This document shows positions 25,863 through 33,828 of a stretch of 64,000 nucleotides of DNA, in pieces (positions within the stretch are counted from its first letter, which is position 1; each line of letters starts with the position of its first letter). The notes under the pieces are model-generated. The model was not told the DNA's origin. It did not search any database and worked only from the letters and a program-made list of their open reading frames with translations. The stretch covers positions 1 to 64,000 of the forward strand of contig JAFAFP010000100.1 in NCBI GenBank assembly GCA_023423415.1, written 5' to 3'. This DNA is from Pseudomonadota bacterium (GTDB lineage Bacteria; Pseudomonadota; Alphaproteobacteria; Rhizobiales; Xanthobacteraceae). A program made the position numbers and the translations under genes.

Positions 25863-26116
25863 GCAGACAGAAGGTAGCGGTTGCGTTGAAGTATGACGAG
25901 CCGACGGCGCCACGTGTCACCGCGATCGGGCGCGGTGAACTCGCCGAGCGCATCATCGAAACGGCACAGGTGAATGGCGTCCCGCTGTCGGACAACCCGG
26001 CCTTGGCCGAAGCCTTGTCGAAGATTCCGATCGATCAGGAAATCCCGGAAAGCCTCTATCGCGCCGTCGCGGAGGTGTTGAGTTACATCTTGCGCACATC
26101 CGGCCGCTTGCGCTGA
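25859..26116 (+). CDS. FlhB C-terminal-domain-like protein (FlhX/YlqH type)
   Basis: 85 residues corresponding to the cytoplasmic C-terminal domain of FlhB: KVAVALKYDEPTAPRVTAIGRGELAERIIETA, VPLSDNPALAEALSKIPIDQEIPESLYRAVAEVLSYI, given in parts. The N-terminal membrane domain and the NPTH autocleavage motif are absent; the protein starts where the cleaved FlhB fragment would. Small stand-alone homologues (FhlB/FlhX) can replace the cleaved fragment in some bacteria. Translational coupling to the FliK-like gene suggests that the two work together in export switching. Confidence 0.85.
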   Translation: MSRQKVAVALKYDEPTAPRVTAIGRGELAERIIETAQVNGVPLSDNPALAEALSKIPIDQEIPESLYRAVAEVLSYILRTSGRLR

Positions 26117-26191
26117 TCATCTTATTGAACCCGACCCGGCTTCCGCGCGACAAAGGCGCTACTCGGCTCCTTTGCGCGAAAGATCATTGCC

Positions 26192-27172
26192 ATGAAAATC
26201 ACGCTCGATCTGTCGAAGCTGCTCGAACAAGGCACGATCACGCCGGCCGAGGCTGAGCGCCTGAAGGCGTTGGCCGCGACCGAGACCGGCAATCTCGGCC
26301 TCAACATCATCGCCGGTTTCGGTGTGGTGGCCACGAGCGCCGGCGCGGTCGCGCTGTTGCTGACGGCGTTCGAATTCACCGCCTTGTCGGCCGCGATCAT
26401 CGGCGGTTGTGTTTTCGCGCTCGGTCTTTTGCTGCTGCTCGCGCGCGGCGAGATGGCAAGCCTGATGTCACAGACGCTGATCCTTATCGGTGCGCTGACC
26501 GGCGGTGCGGGGTTGCTTATTCTCGAAAATGGTTCGCTGCGCGCCGCACTGTTCGTGACCGCAGTGGCGGCGGTGACGGCGGTGTTGTCGCGCTCCAGCC
26601 TGATGGCATGTCTGGCCGTGGTCTCGCTCGCCGGCTGTCTGGGCGCACGCACCGGCTACATTCATGCGATGTATTCGCTGTCGATCCAGGAGCCCCTGGT
26701 GACGGTGGTTCTGTTCTCAGCTCTGGCGTACGGGCTTTATCTCGTGTCGCAGCGCGTGAAGGCCGATTACGAGCGTATCAGCCTTGCCGCCGCCCGCATG
26801 TCGCTTGTGCTGGTCAATTTCGGCTTCTGGATCGGCTCGCTCTGGGGCGACCGGCTGCGGCTCTATCGTTACATCGCTTTCGGCGATGTGAAGGGTGGCC
26901 CGGACTTCACCGCCAAGGGCGCCGTGATACCATCCTATGTCTTCTCGATCGGCTGGGCGGTCGCGCTGATCGCTGCGGGGATCTGGGGCGTGCAAACGGG
27001 GCGGCGGTGGGTTGTGAATCTCGCTGCGGTATTCGGCGGCATCCACTTCTATACGCAATGGTTCGAGCATCTCGGCGCCAACGCTTTCAGCGTGCTCGCC
27101 GGTGGCATTCTGTTGATCGTGATTGCTTTCGCCCTGCGGGCGCTGAACCGCACCCCGAAAACCGCGTCTTGA
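26192..27172 (+). CDS. DUF2157-like multipass membrane protein
   Basis: 326 residues. A soluble N-terminal ~35-residue segment (LLEQGTITPAEAERLKALAATET) resembling the short helical lead of DUF2157 proteins is followed by about nine hydrophobic segments. The function of this family is unknown. It is in the same direction as the FliK/FlhX pair but separated by 75 bp. No catalytic motif is evident. Confidence 0.65.
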   Translation: MKITLDLSKLLEQGTITPAEAERLKALAATETGNLGLNIIAGFGVVATSAGAVALLLTAFEFTALSAAIIGGCVFALGLLLLLARGEMASLMSQTLILIGALTGGAGLLILENGSLRAALFVTAVAAVTAVLSRSSLMACLAVVSLAGCLGARTGYIHAMYSLSIQEPLVTVVLFSALAYGLYLVSQRVKADYERISLAAARMSLVLVNFGFWIGSLWGDRLRLYRYIAFGDVKGGPDFTAKGAVIPSYVFSIGWAVALIAAGIWGVQTGRRWVVNLAAVFGGIHFYTQWFEHLGANAFSVLAGGILLIVIAFALRALNRTPKTAS

Positions 27173-27189
27173 AGCGGTCTCAAAAGAAT

Positions 27190-27230
27190 GTCGCCGGGGC
27201 TTGAAGGGGGCGTCGGCGAGCCCCGGCGAC
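27190..27230. terminator. Hairpin terminator between convergent genes
   Basis: Perfect 12-bp inverted repeat GTCGCCGGGGCT / AGCCCCGGCGAC with a 17-nt loop, between the convergent ends at 27172 and 27248. No long T-tract is present, so termination is inferred from stability and place. Confidence 0.5.
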
Positions 27231-27247
27231 AACGACCTGGGCTACAA

Positions 27248-27676
27248 TCAGGCCGTCTTCACAACTGCCGGCTGAGGCTCGCGTGCCGGCAGCAGCAGAA
27301 ACAGGCTCTTCAGCCGGTCCATCATTCCGGCGAGATCGAAGAGGGAATTCTCGGCGTGTTGGCGAATGGCATCGGTCGCGGTGTAGAGCGCTTCACCAGC
27401 ATCATTCATCACCACATCGACGTGCGTATGGGTTAGCTCGCCATAGGCCATGATGGCCGCGGCACAGGCGCGGATGCTCGCGCAGTCGTCCAGATCCAGA
27501 TAGTGCAGGATCGCGCCGTCGCGCTCGATGTCCCCCATGTCGTTCAACTGCTGAGCCGCAGCATGCACAACATAACCGTCGGTCAGAAGCCGGCGGACCG
27601 ACGCTTTGCCGATTTCGGACGACGCGTTGGTGACAACGGCCGCCTTGGACAGAGTTGTGGCGAAGCTACTGGTCAT
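27248..27676 (-). CDS. Short-chain dehydrogenase-like fragment (degenerate, no catalytic Tyr-Lys)
   Basis: 142 residues. The start AAVVTNASSEIGKASVRRLL matches the Rossmann TGxxxGIG region of SDR enzymes, but the first Gly is Asn; HAAAQ, LDLDD and VVMNDAGEALY match the later cofactor motifs (D-L-x-D and NNAG). The protein ends with an unrelated tail before the YxxxK active site, so it cannot be a normal dehydrogenase. It is divergent from a TetR-family gene with an operator between them and may be its target. It may be a decaying remnant or a nucleotide-binding protein with a new role. Confidence 0.6.
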   Translation of the reverse strand: MTSSFATTLSKAAVVTNASSEIGKASVRRLLTDGYVVHAAAQQLNDMGDIERDGAILHYLDLDDCASIRACAAAIMAYGELTHTHVDVVMNDAGEALYTATDAIRQHAENSLFDLAGMMDRLKSLFLLLPAREPQPAVVKTA

Positions 27677-27724
27677 GCTGGCTCCTGGTCGGCCCCCGCC
27701 ATCCGGGATCGGTGTTACGAATTG

Positions 27725-27743
27725 ACAAATTATCGAAATTTGT
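27725..27743. promoter_or_regulatory. Probable TetR operator between the divergent SDR-like and TetR genes
   Basis: Perfect 7-bp inverted repeat ACAAATT / AATTTGT with a 5-nt spacer, nested within a wider pair TTGACAA (27722-27728) and TTGTCAA (27748-27754). It ends 13 bp before the TetR gene ATG. The place and symmetry suggest autoregulation and control of both divergent genes. Confidence 0.65.
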
Positions 27744-27756
27744 TACATTGTCAACA

Positions 27757-28293
27757 ATGACTGAGAGCCTTTCACAGGATCGTGAAGACGGACGCCGCGA
27801 TGCGATTATCGCTGCGGCGCGCAGCTGTTTTTTGCAGTACGGCTTCGCCAAGACGTCGCTGGATGACATTGCGCAGCGTGCCGGTATCTCGCGACCGCTG
27901 ATCTACCGCAAGTTCAAGAACAAAGAGGACATTCTCGCCACTCTCTACGATGTCGAGTTTAACGCTCTGTATCCGCAGGTTGAGGCGGTACTGGCCGAGC
28001 GTGCCGGCAAGCGCGAGACATTGCTGCGGGTCTGGGAGGTGCTGCTGCTCGATCCGTGGGTGGAGCTGATCGAAATTCCGATGGTGTCGGAGCTGTTCGA
28101 CGCTTGTACGCGCGTGTTGCCCGAGCTGGAGAAGAAGCACGAGCTGCGCCGGATCGAATACGCGCAAACCGTGCTCGGTTCGAAAGAGCTCGCGGAAGTC
28201 TTTGTCCTGGCCGCCAGCGGGCTCACCAAGGATTTGCCCAGCGTGGCCGTGCTTCGTTGCCGGTTGACGATCCTGATCGACCGTTTCGTCTGA
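27757..28293 (+). CDS. TetR/AcrR-family transcriptional repressor
   Basis: 178 residues. The N-terminal helix-turn-helix is typical (DAIIAAARSCFLQYGFAKTSLDDIAQRAGISRPLIYRKFKNKEDIL, read in parts), and the C-terminal ~120 form a helical ligand domain without recognisable specificity (LLLDPWVELIEIPMVSELFDACTRVLPEL). The ATG at 27757 was chosen because it directly follows the palindromic operator and matches the family N-terminus. The divergent SDR-like gene is the likeliest target. Confidence 0.92.
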   Translation: MTESLSQDREDGRRDAIIAAARSCFLQYGFAKTSLDDIAQRAGISRPLIYRKFKNKEDILATLYDVEFNALYPQVEAVLAERAGKRETLLRVWEVLLLDPWVELIEIPMVSELFDACTRVLPELEKKHELRRIEYAQTVLGSKELAEVFVLAASGLTKDLPSVAVLRCRLTILIDRFV

Positions 28294-28386
28294 TCGACGG
28301 CGATACCCCGCCACCTCGCAGCCCGGTGACGCCGAATCCTGCCTCGTGCTATGGCCGTAGGGCCGAATATCGAGTGAGGGGCAGGC

Positions 28387-29919
28387 GTGAAAGATATCAT
28401 CGAAAAGCTGGATCTCCGTCGCAAGGACGCAAGGCTCGGCGGCGGGGTGCCTCGGATCGAGGCGCAGCACAAGCGCGGCAAGCTCACCGCGCGCGAGCGC
28501 ATCGAACTGCTGCTCGACAAGGGCTCGTTCGAGGAATTCGACATGTTCGTCGAACACCGCTCGAACGATTTCGGCATGGAGAAGTCGAAGATCCCCGGCG
28601 ACGGCGTGGTCACCGGCTGGGGCACGGTCAACGGCCGCACTGTCTTCCTGTTCTCCAAGGACTTCACCGTGTTCGGCGGCTCGCTGTCCGAGACCCACGC
28701 GCAGAAGATCATCAAGGTGCAGGACATGGCGCTGAAGGCGCGGGCGCCGATCATCGGCCTGTTCGATGCCGGCGGCGCGCGCATTCAGGAAGGCGTGGCG
28801 GCACTCGGCGGCTATGGCGAGGTGTTCAAGCGCAACGTGATCGCGAGCGGCGTCATTCCGCAGATCAGCGTCATCATGGGGCCGTGCGCGGGCGGCGACG
28901 TCTATTCGCCGGCGATGACCGACTTCATCTTCATGGTGAAGGACACGAGCTACATGTTCGTCACCGGCCCCGATGTGGTGAAGACTGTTACCAACGAAGT
29001 CGTCACCGCGGAAGAACTCGGCGGCGCGTCGGTGCACACGACGAAATCCTCGGTCGCGGATGGCGCGTTCGAGAACGATGTCGAATGCCTGCTGCAGATG
29101 CGCCGGCTGATCGACTTCCTGCCCGCGAGCTTCGATGCCGGCGTGCCGGAATGGCCGACGCTCGACGATCCCGACCGCATCGACAACTCACTCGATACGC
29201 TCATTCCCGACAATCCGAACAAGCCCTACGACATGAAGGAGTTGATCCTGAAGGTCGTGGACGAGGGCGACTTCTTCGAAGTCTCGCCGAGCTTCGCGAA
29301 AAACATTGTCACCGGCTTCGGCCGCGTCGCCGGCCGCAGCGTCGGCTTCGTCGCCAACCAGCCGATGGTGCTGGCCGGCGTGCTTGACTCAGATGCGTCG
29401 CGCAAGGCCGCGCGCTTCGTGCGCTTCTGCGATGCCTTCAACATTCCGATCGTCACCTTCGTCGATGTGCCGGGCTTCCTGCCAGGGACTGCGCAGGAAT
29501 ATGGCGGGCTGATCAAGCATGGCGCCAAGCTTCTGTTCGCCTATTCGCAGGCGACCGTGCCGCTGGTCACCGTCATCACCCGCAAGGCATTCGGCGGCGC
29601 CTATGACGTGATGGCGTCAAAGCATGTCGGCGGCGATCTCAACTATGCCTGGCCGACGGCGCAGATCGCGGTGATGGGCGCCAAGGGCGCGGTGGAGATC
29701 ATCTTCCGCTCAGACATCGGCGATGCCGACAAGATCTCAGCGCGCACCAAGGAGTACGAGGAGCGTTTCCTGTCACCCTTCGTCGCCGCAGAGCGCGGCT
29801 ATATCGACGACGTGATCATGCCGCACTCGACCCGCAAGCGCATTGCCCGCGCGCTGGCAATGCTGCGGACCAAGAAGGTCGAGATGCCGGCAAAGAAGCA
29901 CGACAATTTGCCGTTGTGA
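28387..29919 (+). CDS. pccB: Propionyl-CoA carboxylase beta chain (carboxyltransferase)
   Basis: The 510-residue carboxyltransferase subunit transfers CO2 from carboxybiotin to propionyl-CoA to give methylmalonyl-CoA. Motifs include [61 protein letters not shown] and [17 protein letters not shown]. The start is a GTG; length and N-terminus ([19 protein letters not shown]) match the family. The biotin-bearing partner pccA is at 52966, about 23 kb downstream and on the same strand. The interval holds several repeats and decayed genes (see findings). Confidence 0.96.
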   Translation: MKDIIEKLDLRRKDARLGGGVPRIEAQHKRGKLTARERIELLLDKGSFEEFDMFVEHRSNDFGMEKSKIPGDGVVTGWGTVNGRTVFLFSKDFTVFGGSLSETHAQKIIKVQDMALKARAPIIGLFDAGGARIQEGVAALGGYGEVFKRNVIASGVIPQISVIMGPCAGGDVYSPAMTDFIFMVKDTSYMFVTGPDVVKTVTNEVVTAEELGGASVHTTKSSVADGAFENDVECLLQMRRLIDFLPASFDAGVPEWPTLDDPDRIDNSLDTLIPDNPNKPYDMKELILKVVDEGDFFEVSPSFAKNIVTGFGRVAGRSVGFVANQPMVLAGVLDSDASRKAARFVRFCDAFNIPIVTFVDVPGFLPGTAQEYGGLIKHGAKLLFAYSQATVPLVTVITRKAFGGAYDVMASKHVGGDLNYAWPTAQIAVMGAKGAVEIIFRSDIGDADKISARTKEYEERFLSPFVAAERGYIDDVIMPHSTRKRIARALAMLRTKKVEMPAKKHDNLPL

Positions 29920-29935
29920 GGACGCCGTAACGACC

Positions 29936-30634
29936 ATGAGCAATCCCTCGTTTTCAAACGACGGTCAGAAAATCCAACTTGCAGTAGCAGTATTGGGTGT
30001 CGTCCTGACTGGGATTAATGCTTGGCCCGCCATAAGTAGCCTTCAGCTTTTGAATATTGCTTCAATCATTTTCTATATTTTAGTTCTGATAGCAGCATTT
30101 GGTGTAGCTCGGCTTGCTGTGTCGCGCTCGGCAACGGACCAAAAAAGTAAGAAGGTAGGTTTGGAAGACAAAACAGAAACTTTGGAGGTGTCCGCGATGG
30201 CGCCCCTAAAGCCTTCTTCCGATCTACTTCCTGAATTCGCTCAAGCCTACGATTTGGAAGTTTGCAGTCTCAAAGTAGTTTTAGCGAAAGGTCACGATTG
30301 GAATAGTGGCGGTGACTCTCTTCGCAGATTGCGTGTTATCTATCATGATTTAGTGAAAGAAGGTGAAAGCTATAGGGCAGATGTTGAATTCTTTTCGATG
30401 GCTGACTTCGTAGGAGGCTCACTCACAAAATCTCAAAATGAAAAAGGTAGCGATCGGTTTCTTATTCCTGTTGCTCGAAGTGAGCATTCATCTGAGCGAT
30501 ACTGCGTCTACAGTTTCTTGTTCACCGACGAGAGTGTTAGGTTCGATTTCGTGCGGTTGGCGCACGTCAATATACATTCAGGAGAAATTCAGCTCTTCAT
30601 ATGCCGTGGGCGAGGTCAAAGGCGTCGAGTATAG
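29936..30634 (+). CDS. AT-rich orphan gene for a membrane-anchored protein
   Basis: 232 residues with two N-terminal hydrophobic segments (IQLAVAVLGVVLTGINAW, IASIIFYILVLIAAFGVARL) followed by a ~160-residue soluble domain I do not recognise (ending NIHSGEIQLFICRGRG). Base composition is clearly more AT-rich than in the flanking genes, a sign of recent transfer. It begins 16 bp after pccB and is followed by an extragenic repeat. No catalytic motif is visible. Confidence 0.65.
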   Translation: MSNPSFSNDGQKIQLAVAVLGVVLTGINAWPAISSLQLLNIASIIFYILVLIAAFGVARLAVSRSATDQKSKKVGLEDKTETLEVSAMAPLKPSSDLLPEFAQAYDLEVCSLKVVLAKGHDWNSGGDSLRRLRVIYHDLVKEGESYRADVEFFSMADFVGGSLTKSQNEKGSDRFLIPVARSEHSSERYCVYSFLFTDESVRFDFVRLAHVNIHSGEIQLFICRGRGQRRRV

Positions 30635-30644
30635 CAGTAGCAAC

Positions 30645-30719
30645 GTAGCCCGGATGTAGCGAAGCGAAATCCGGGGCTATATTTAAATCCCGCATTCCGC
30701 TTTGCTCCATGCGGGCTAC
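30645..30719. repeat. Extragenic palindromic element GTAGCCCGG...GGGCTAC
   Basis: A 75-bp element whose ends are inverted (GTAGCCCG at the left, GCGGGCTAC at the right) with internal partly complementary blocks (GCGAAGCGAAATCCGGG, CCCGCATTCCGCTTTGC). Elements with these ends are widespread in Proteobacteria, including Bradyrhizobium. It sits at the 3' side of the AT-rich orphan gene. Confidence 0.75.
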
Positions 30720-30746
30720 AATGGCGGGCAGAGTGGGGGAGCGTTC

Positions 30747-30919
30747 ATGCCAACGGTGCTGCGGTGGGGACCTTATCGCGCCCGCGCATGCTGGCTTCAT
30801 GACATGACCGTCGCCGTCATGCCGGGTTTCCGCTCCATGAAATCGGCGATATTGTCCGCCATCTTAAGACTCACCGTGACGCGCTGTTGAGCGCCTGGCA
30901 GGAACATTTCGGCAGCTGA
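30747..30919 (+). pseudogene. DUF4160 gene, decayed (internal deletion and frameshift)
   Basis: The first codons from the ATG at 30747 read MPTVLRWGPYRAR, the usual start of DUF4160 proteins. In another frame, bases 30821-30919 read AGFPLHEIGDIVRHLK and THRDALLSAWQEHFGS with a stop, the usual C-terminus. The middle (about 25 residues with the EPPHIHV-type motif) is missing and the two parts are out of frame. DUF4160 genes normally lie just upstream of a DUF2442 gene, as here (13 bp gap), so this is the broken first half of such a pair. Confidence 0.8.
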
Positions 30920-30931
30920 GCATTTCGGATC

Positions 30932-31180
30932 ATGAGCACGCTGGAAATTGATGTCGGCGATCTGCGCGCCCGGTCGGTGGAGTTCACGGCCACCGAGTTG
31001 GTGGTCACCCTCATCGATGGCCGTCGCATTGCCACGCCGCTCGATTGGTACCCCAAACTGAAGTCTGCGTCGGCCTCTCAACGTGCGGACTTTGACATCA
31101 TGCCGATGGGCATCCATTGGCCACAGCTTGACGAAGATCTCAGCATTGCCGGCATGCTGAAAGGGCGTCAGGCGCACTAG
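30932..31180 (+). CDS. DUF2442 protein
   Basis: 82 residues with the family pattern LVVTLIDGRRIATPLDWYPKL and GIHWPQLDEDLSIAGML. DUF2442 proteins are encoded with DUF4160 proteins in many genomes and the pair is suspected, not proven, to be a toxin-antitoxin or stress module. Here the partner is broken, so this is an orphaned, apparently intact half. Confidence 0.85.
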   Translation: MSTLEIDVGDLRARSVEFTATELVVTLIDGRRIATPLDWYPKLKSASASQRADFDIMPMGIHWPQLDEDLSIAGMLKGRQAH

Positions 31181-31219
31181 GAAGCATAGTCTTTGCCCGC
31201 GCCCCGGAATGACAGGATT

Positions 31220-31318
31220 TTGACCATATTCCTATAAGCAAGCAATCCTATCTTCACTCGCCCCAAGCGAGGGACGTTCTGCAGGACGTTGCTGGATGGG
31301 GGCTGAGTGCGGCGCCTG
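31220..31318 (+). repeat. ~97-bp repeat, copy A
   Basis: Begins with TTGACCATATTCCTATAAG, includes a small hairpin CTCGCCCCAAGCGAG followed by CGTTCTGCAGGACG and ends GAGTGCGGCGCCTGCGGG. A second copy, in the same orientation and with nearly all of these blocks, is at 37156-37254. It occupies part of the 355-base gap between the DUF2442 gene and the OmpA-like gene. Confidence 0.85.
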
Positions 31319-31368
31319 CGGGGCTCGTCACCTGCGCTCTGGGGTTGTCCGGTGCTCCGCACGGAACC

Positions 31369-31496
31369 GATGTCGCAATCATGCCGCATTCTGCGCGCAA
31401 TCGCTTCGCCCGCGCACGAGTCATGCTGCGCGCCAGACAGGTCGGGATGCCGTCAGAAGCACGATGATTTTGAAGCACAATAATTCACCGCTCTAG
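31369..31496 (+). pseudogene. Decayed copy of the pccB 3' end
   Basis: Bases 31375-31467 read DVAIMPHSARNRFARAR and VMLRARQVGMPSEAR, which line up with the pccB C-terminus [16 protein letters not shown] and [15 protein letters not shown]. After a stop and a shift, KHNNSPL (ending 31496) matches the pccB end KHDNLPL. Only the last ~40 codons are recognisable, and nothing upstream resembles the rest of the gene. It is an old remnant, clearly more diverged than the FKBP remnant at 34879. Confidence 0.75.
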
Positions 31497-31535
31497 CGGC
31501 CGGCCAATTTACAAACATTGATTGAGGAAATGCCG

Positions 31536-32747
31536 ATGATCCAACACCGGTTACTTTTGCTTGCCTGCACGACACTCGCCGTAGCCATCACAAGCGGTAC
31601 TGCCGCGCAGGCGGCCAGCGGCGACTGCCCGCCGTTCGGCCGGATGCCGAACTATGTCGCCAAGGAGCAGCCGCAACTGCGCAATCACGATGCGGTGGAA
31701 TTCCGTATCGCCAAGCCCAATGGCGATGAGGAGACCGTGACGGTTGCCGGCCGCGTCTGCCGTCAGGATTACTCGATCAAGGATGGTGCGCAGGCGGCCA
31801 GCGATCTGGAGATCCAGGAAAACTATCTGAGCCAGGTCAAGAAACTCGGCGTGCAGAAGCTGTCGAGCGACGACCGCAATCTTTATGCGCGCTTCACCCA
31901 GGGCGGCAAGGAGACCTGGTTTCACCTCTACAGCCAGGAGAGCGACATCACGGTCACGGTGGTCGAGAAGCAGCCGTTCAAGTCGACGCTGCTTCCGCCC
32001 TCAGGCGCCGATCATCGCCTGTTCGGCCACATGCCGAACTACAACGGCCAGGCGCAGAAGCGCAATTTCGACAAGTTCACGTTCAGCGTCCAGGACGGCG
32101 ACGACGTCAAGGAGATCGAGGTGCGCGGCGCGCGCCACAGCGTCGCCTACAACATCAAGGAGGGCACGACTGCGGCCAGTGTTTTCGATGCGCACGAAAA
32201 CTATCGGCACGCGGTCGAGACGCTCGGCGGCCAGGTTCTCCATCGGCAGGATCGCATTATGAACGCGCGGCTGGAGAATAACGGCCAGACCATCTGGCTC
32301 TATGTCTACAGCCAGGAATCCGACATCCAGCTCGAAATCATCGAGGAGAAGGCGTTTGAGGCGAGCATCAAGGCGCCCGAAGCCAGCGCCATGAAGACCG
32401 CGCTCGACAAGGACGGGCGGATTTCGCTCTACGTCAATTTCGATTTCAACAAGGCGACGCTCAAGCAGGATGCCGCGCCGGTGGTGGCGCAGGTGGTGAA
32501 GCTGCTCAAGGATAATCCGGGCCTGAAGCTCGAGATCGGCGGCCACACCGACAATATCGGCGGCCGCGATTACAACCAGAAGCTCTCGGCGCAGCGCGCC
32601 GCTGCTATCGTTGCGGCGCTGGTCGCGCAGGGCATCGCCGCCGACCGCCTGCGCTCCGCCGGATACGGCTCCGAAAAGCCGATCGCCGACAACAACAAGG
32701 AAGAAGGGCGCGCGAAGAACCGCCGGGTGGAGCTGGTGAAGGGGTAG
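31536..32747 (+). CDS. OmpA-like peptidoglycan-binding outer-membrane protein with a duplicated N-terminal domain
   Basis: 403 residues with a signal peptide (cleavage after AAQA). Two copies of a ~115-residue domain follow: PFGRMPNY at 33-40 with YSQESDI at 132-138, and LFGHMPNY at 162-169 with YSQESDI at 258-264. Residues ~295-403 form the OmpA/MotB domain (NFDFNKATLK, GGHTDNIGGRDYNQKLSAQRA, AKNRRVELV), which binds peptidoglycan. The ATG at 31536 has GAGGAA 7 bases upstream; a TTG at 31518 is less likely. It probably tethers the outer membrane to the wall. Confidence 0.88.
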   Translation: MIQHRLLLLACTTLAVAITSGTAAQAASGDCPPFGRMPNYVAKEQPQLRNHDAVEFRIAKPNGDEETVTVAGRVCRQDYSIKDGAQAASDLEIQENYLSQVKKLGVQKLSSDDRNLYARFTQGGKETWFHLYSQESDITVTVVEKQPFKSTLLPPSGADHRLFGHMPNYNGQAQKRNFDKFTFSVQDGDDVKEIEVRGARHSVAYNIKEGTTAASVFDAHENYRHAVETLGGQVLHRQDRIMNARLENNGQTIWLYVYSQESDIQLEIIEEKAFEASIKAPEASAMKTALDKDGRISLYVNFDFNKATLKQDAAPVVAQVVKLLKDNPGLKLEIGGHTDNIGGRDYNQKLSAQRAAAIVAALVAQGIAADRLRSAGYGSEKPIADNNKEEGRAKNRRVELVKG

Positions 32748-32837
32748 GCGTTTCCCTGACGCGAGGGTGCCTGGATGCTGAACGGCGCAGGATGAGTTTT
32801 GCTCCTCTCATCCCGCGATGCTGTGAGAGAGGCGTGT

Positions 32838-33140
32838 GTGCTCGCGCGAAGCTATGACATCAAGGCGAAGGTTTGGCTGTATGACGGAAAGGCGGCTTGG
32901 CATTTCGTCACGCTGCCTCAGGATCATTCAGACCAAATTCGCTTTCAGACGGCTCAATCCAAAAGCGCCTGGGGCTCGGTCCGCGTGTCCGCGAAGATCG
33001 GACGCACCGTCTGGAAAACGTCGCTCTTTCCCGATAGCAAAGCGGGGACCTATCTTCTTCCCGTCAAGGCGGAGGTAAGGAAGAAAGAAAAAATCAAAGC
33101 CGGCGATACCGTCACCATAAAGCTTGAAATCGATATGTAG
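32838..33140 (+). CDS. DUF1905 protein
   Basis: About 100 residues with the DUF1905 pattern: AKVWLYDGKAAWHFVTLPQDHSDQI, SAWGSVRVSAKIGRTVWKTSLFPD, GTYLLPVKAEVRKKEKIKAGDTVTI, read in parts. The family is a small beta-barrel of unknown function. The start is uncertain: a GTG at 32838 with AGAGAGG upstream is chosen, but an earlier GTG (32823) or TTG (32799) is possible. It precedes the FKBP gene by 40 bp on the same strand. Confidence 0.8.
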   Translation: MLARSYDIKAKVWLYDGKAAWHFVTLPQDHSDQIRFQTAQSKSAWGSVRVSAKIGRTVWKTSLFPDSKAGTYLLPVKAEVRKKEKIKAGDTVTIKLEIDM

Positions 33141-33180
33141 TTTGTGCACGACGCACCAAAAATAGAGTGGAGACCGACCC

Positions 33181-33630
33181 ATGCGCCTGTTCACCCGCGC
33201 CGCCCTTATGACCGCAGCGCTCGCACTCACAACGATCGGACCCATCGCCATGAACGATGAAGCCTTCGCGCAATCAAAACCCGTGACCACACCCTCAGGC
33301 CTGCAGATGACCGACACCAAGGTCGGCACCGGTGCGTCGCCGAAGCAGGGCCAGACCGCCGTGGTGCATTATACCGGCTACCTCAACGACAATGGCGCCA
33401 AGGGCAAGAAATTCGATAGTTCGGTCGATCGCGGCCAGCCGTTCGAGTTTCCGATCGGCGCCGGCCGCGTGATCAAGGGCTGGGACGAGGGCGTCGCTAC
33501 GATGAAGATCGGCGGCAAGCGCACGCTGGTGATCCCGCCGCAACTCGGCTACGGCGAACGCGGCGCCGGCGGCGTCATCCCGCCGAACGCAACGCTGATC
33601 TTCGACGTTGAATTGCTCGGTGTGAAGTAG
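33181..33630 (+). CDS. FKBP-type peptidyl-prolyl isomerase, exported
   Basis: 149 residues: a signal peptide (cleavage after DEAFA) and a single FKBP domain with [55 protein letters not shown] and [18 protein letters not shown]. It should catalyse proline isomerisation in the periplasm. A truncated, frameshifted second copy of its 3' half lies at 34879-35046. An alternative start at residue 10 would shorten the signal peptide. Confidence 0.95.
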   Translation: MRLFTRAALMTAALALTTIGPIAMNDEAFAQSKPVTTPSGLQMTDTKVGTGASPKQGQTAVVHYTGYLNDNGAKGKKFDSSVDRGQPFEFPIGAGRVIKGWDEGVATMKIGGKRTLVIPPQLGYGERGAGGVIPPNATLIFDVELLGVK

Positions 33631-33755
33631 GGCGGATGACAGCGTTGTCGAGCGAAGCGGGGCACCGGTTCGCGTGACGAAAACGCGTCAAAGCAAAGAA
33701 TGAGAGTCTCGGCTTTGAGTCTGTCAAAGCCGGAAAGGTTTTAGGCGAGGAGCAT

Positions 33756-33783
33756 CGTAACCCACCATAGCCGGTGGGTTACG
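33756..33783. repeat. Perfect 11-bp inverted repeat in a 198-bp gap
   Basis: CGTAACCCACC / GGTGGGTTACG with a 6-nt loop, between the convergent FKBP gene (ends 33630) and the DUF6455-like gene (ends 33829). It could act as a terminator in either direction. The GGTGGGTTACG block is frequent in extragenic repeats of Bradyrhizobium-like genomes. Confidence 0.6.
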
Positions 33784-33828
33784 CGCCTTTGGCGCGGACC
33801 CATTCTGTAAAGCTCACCGCTGCAAATC

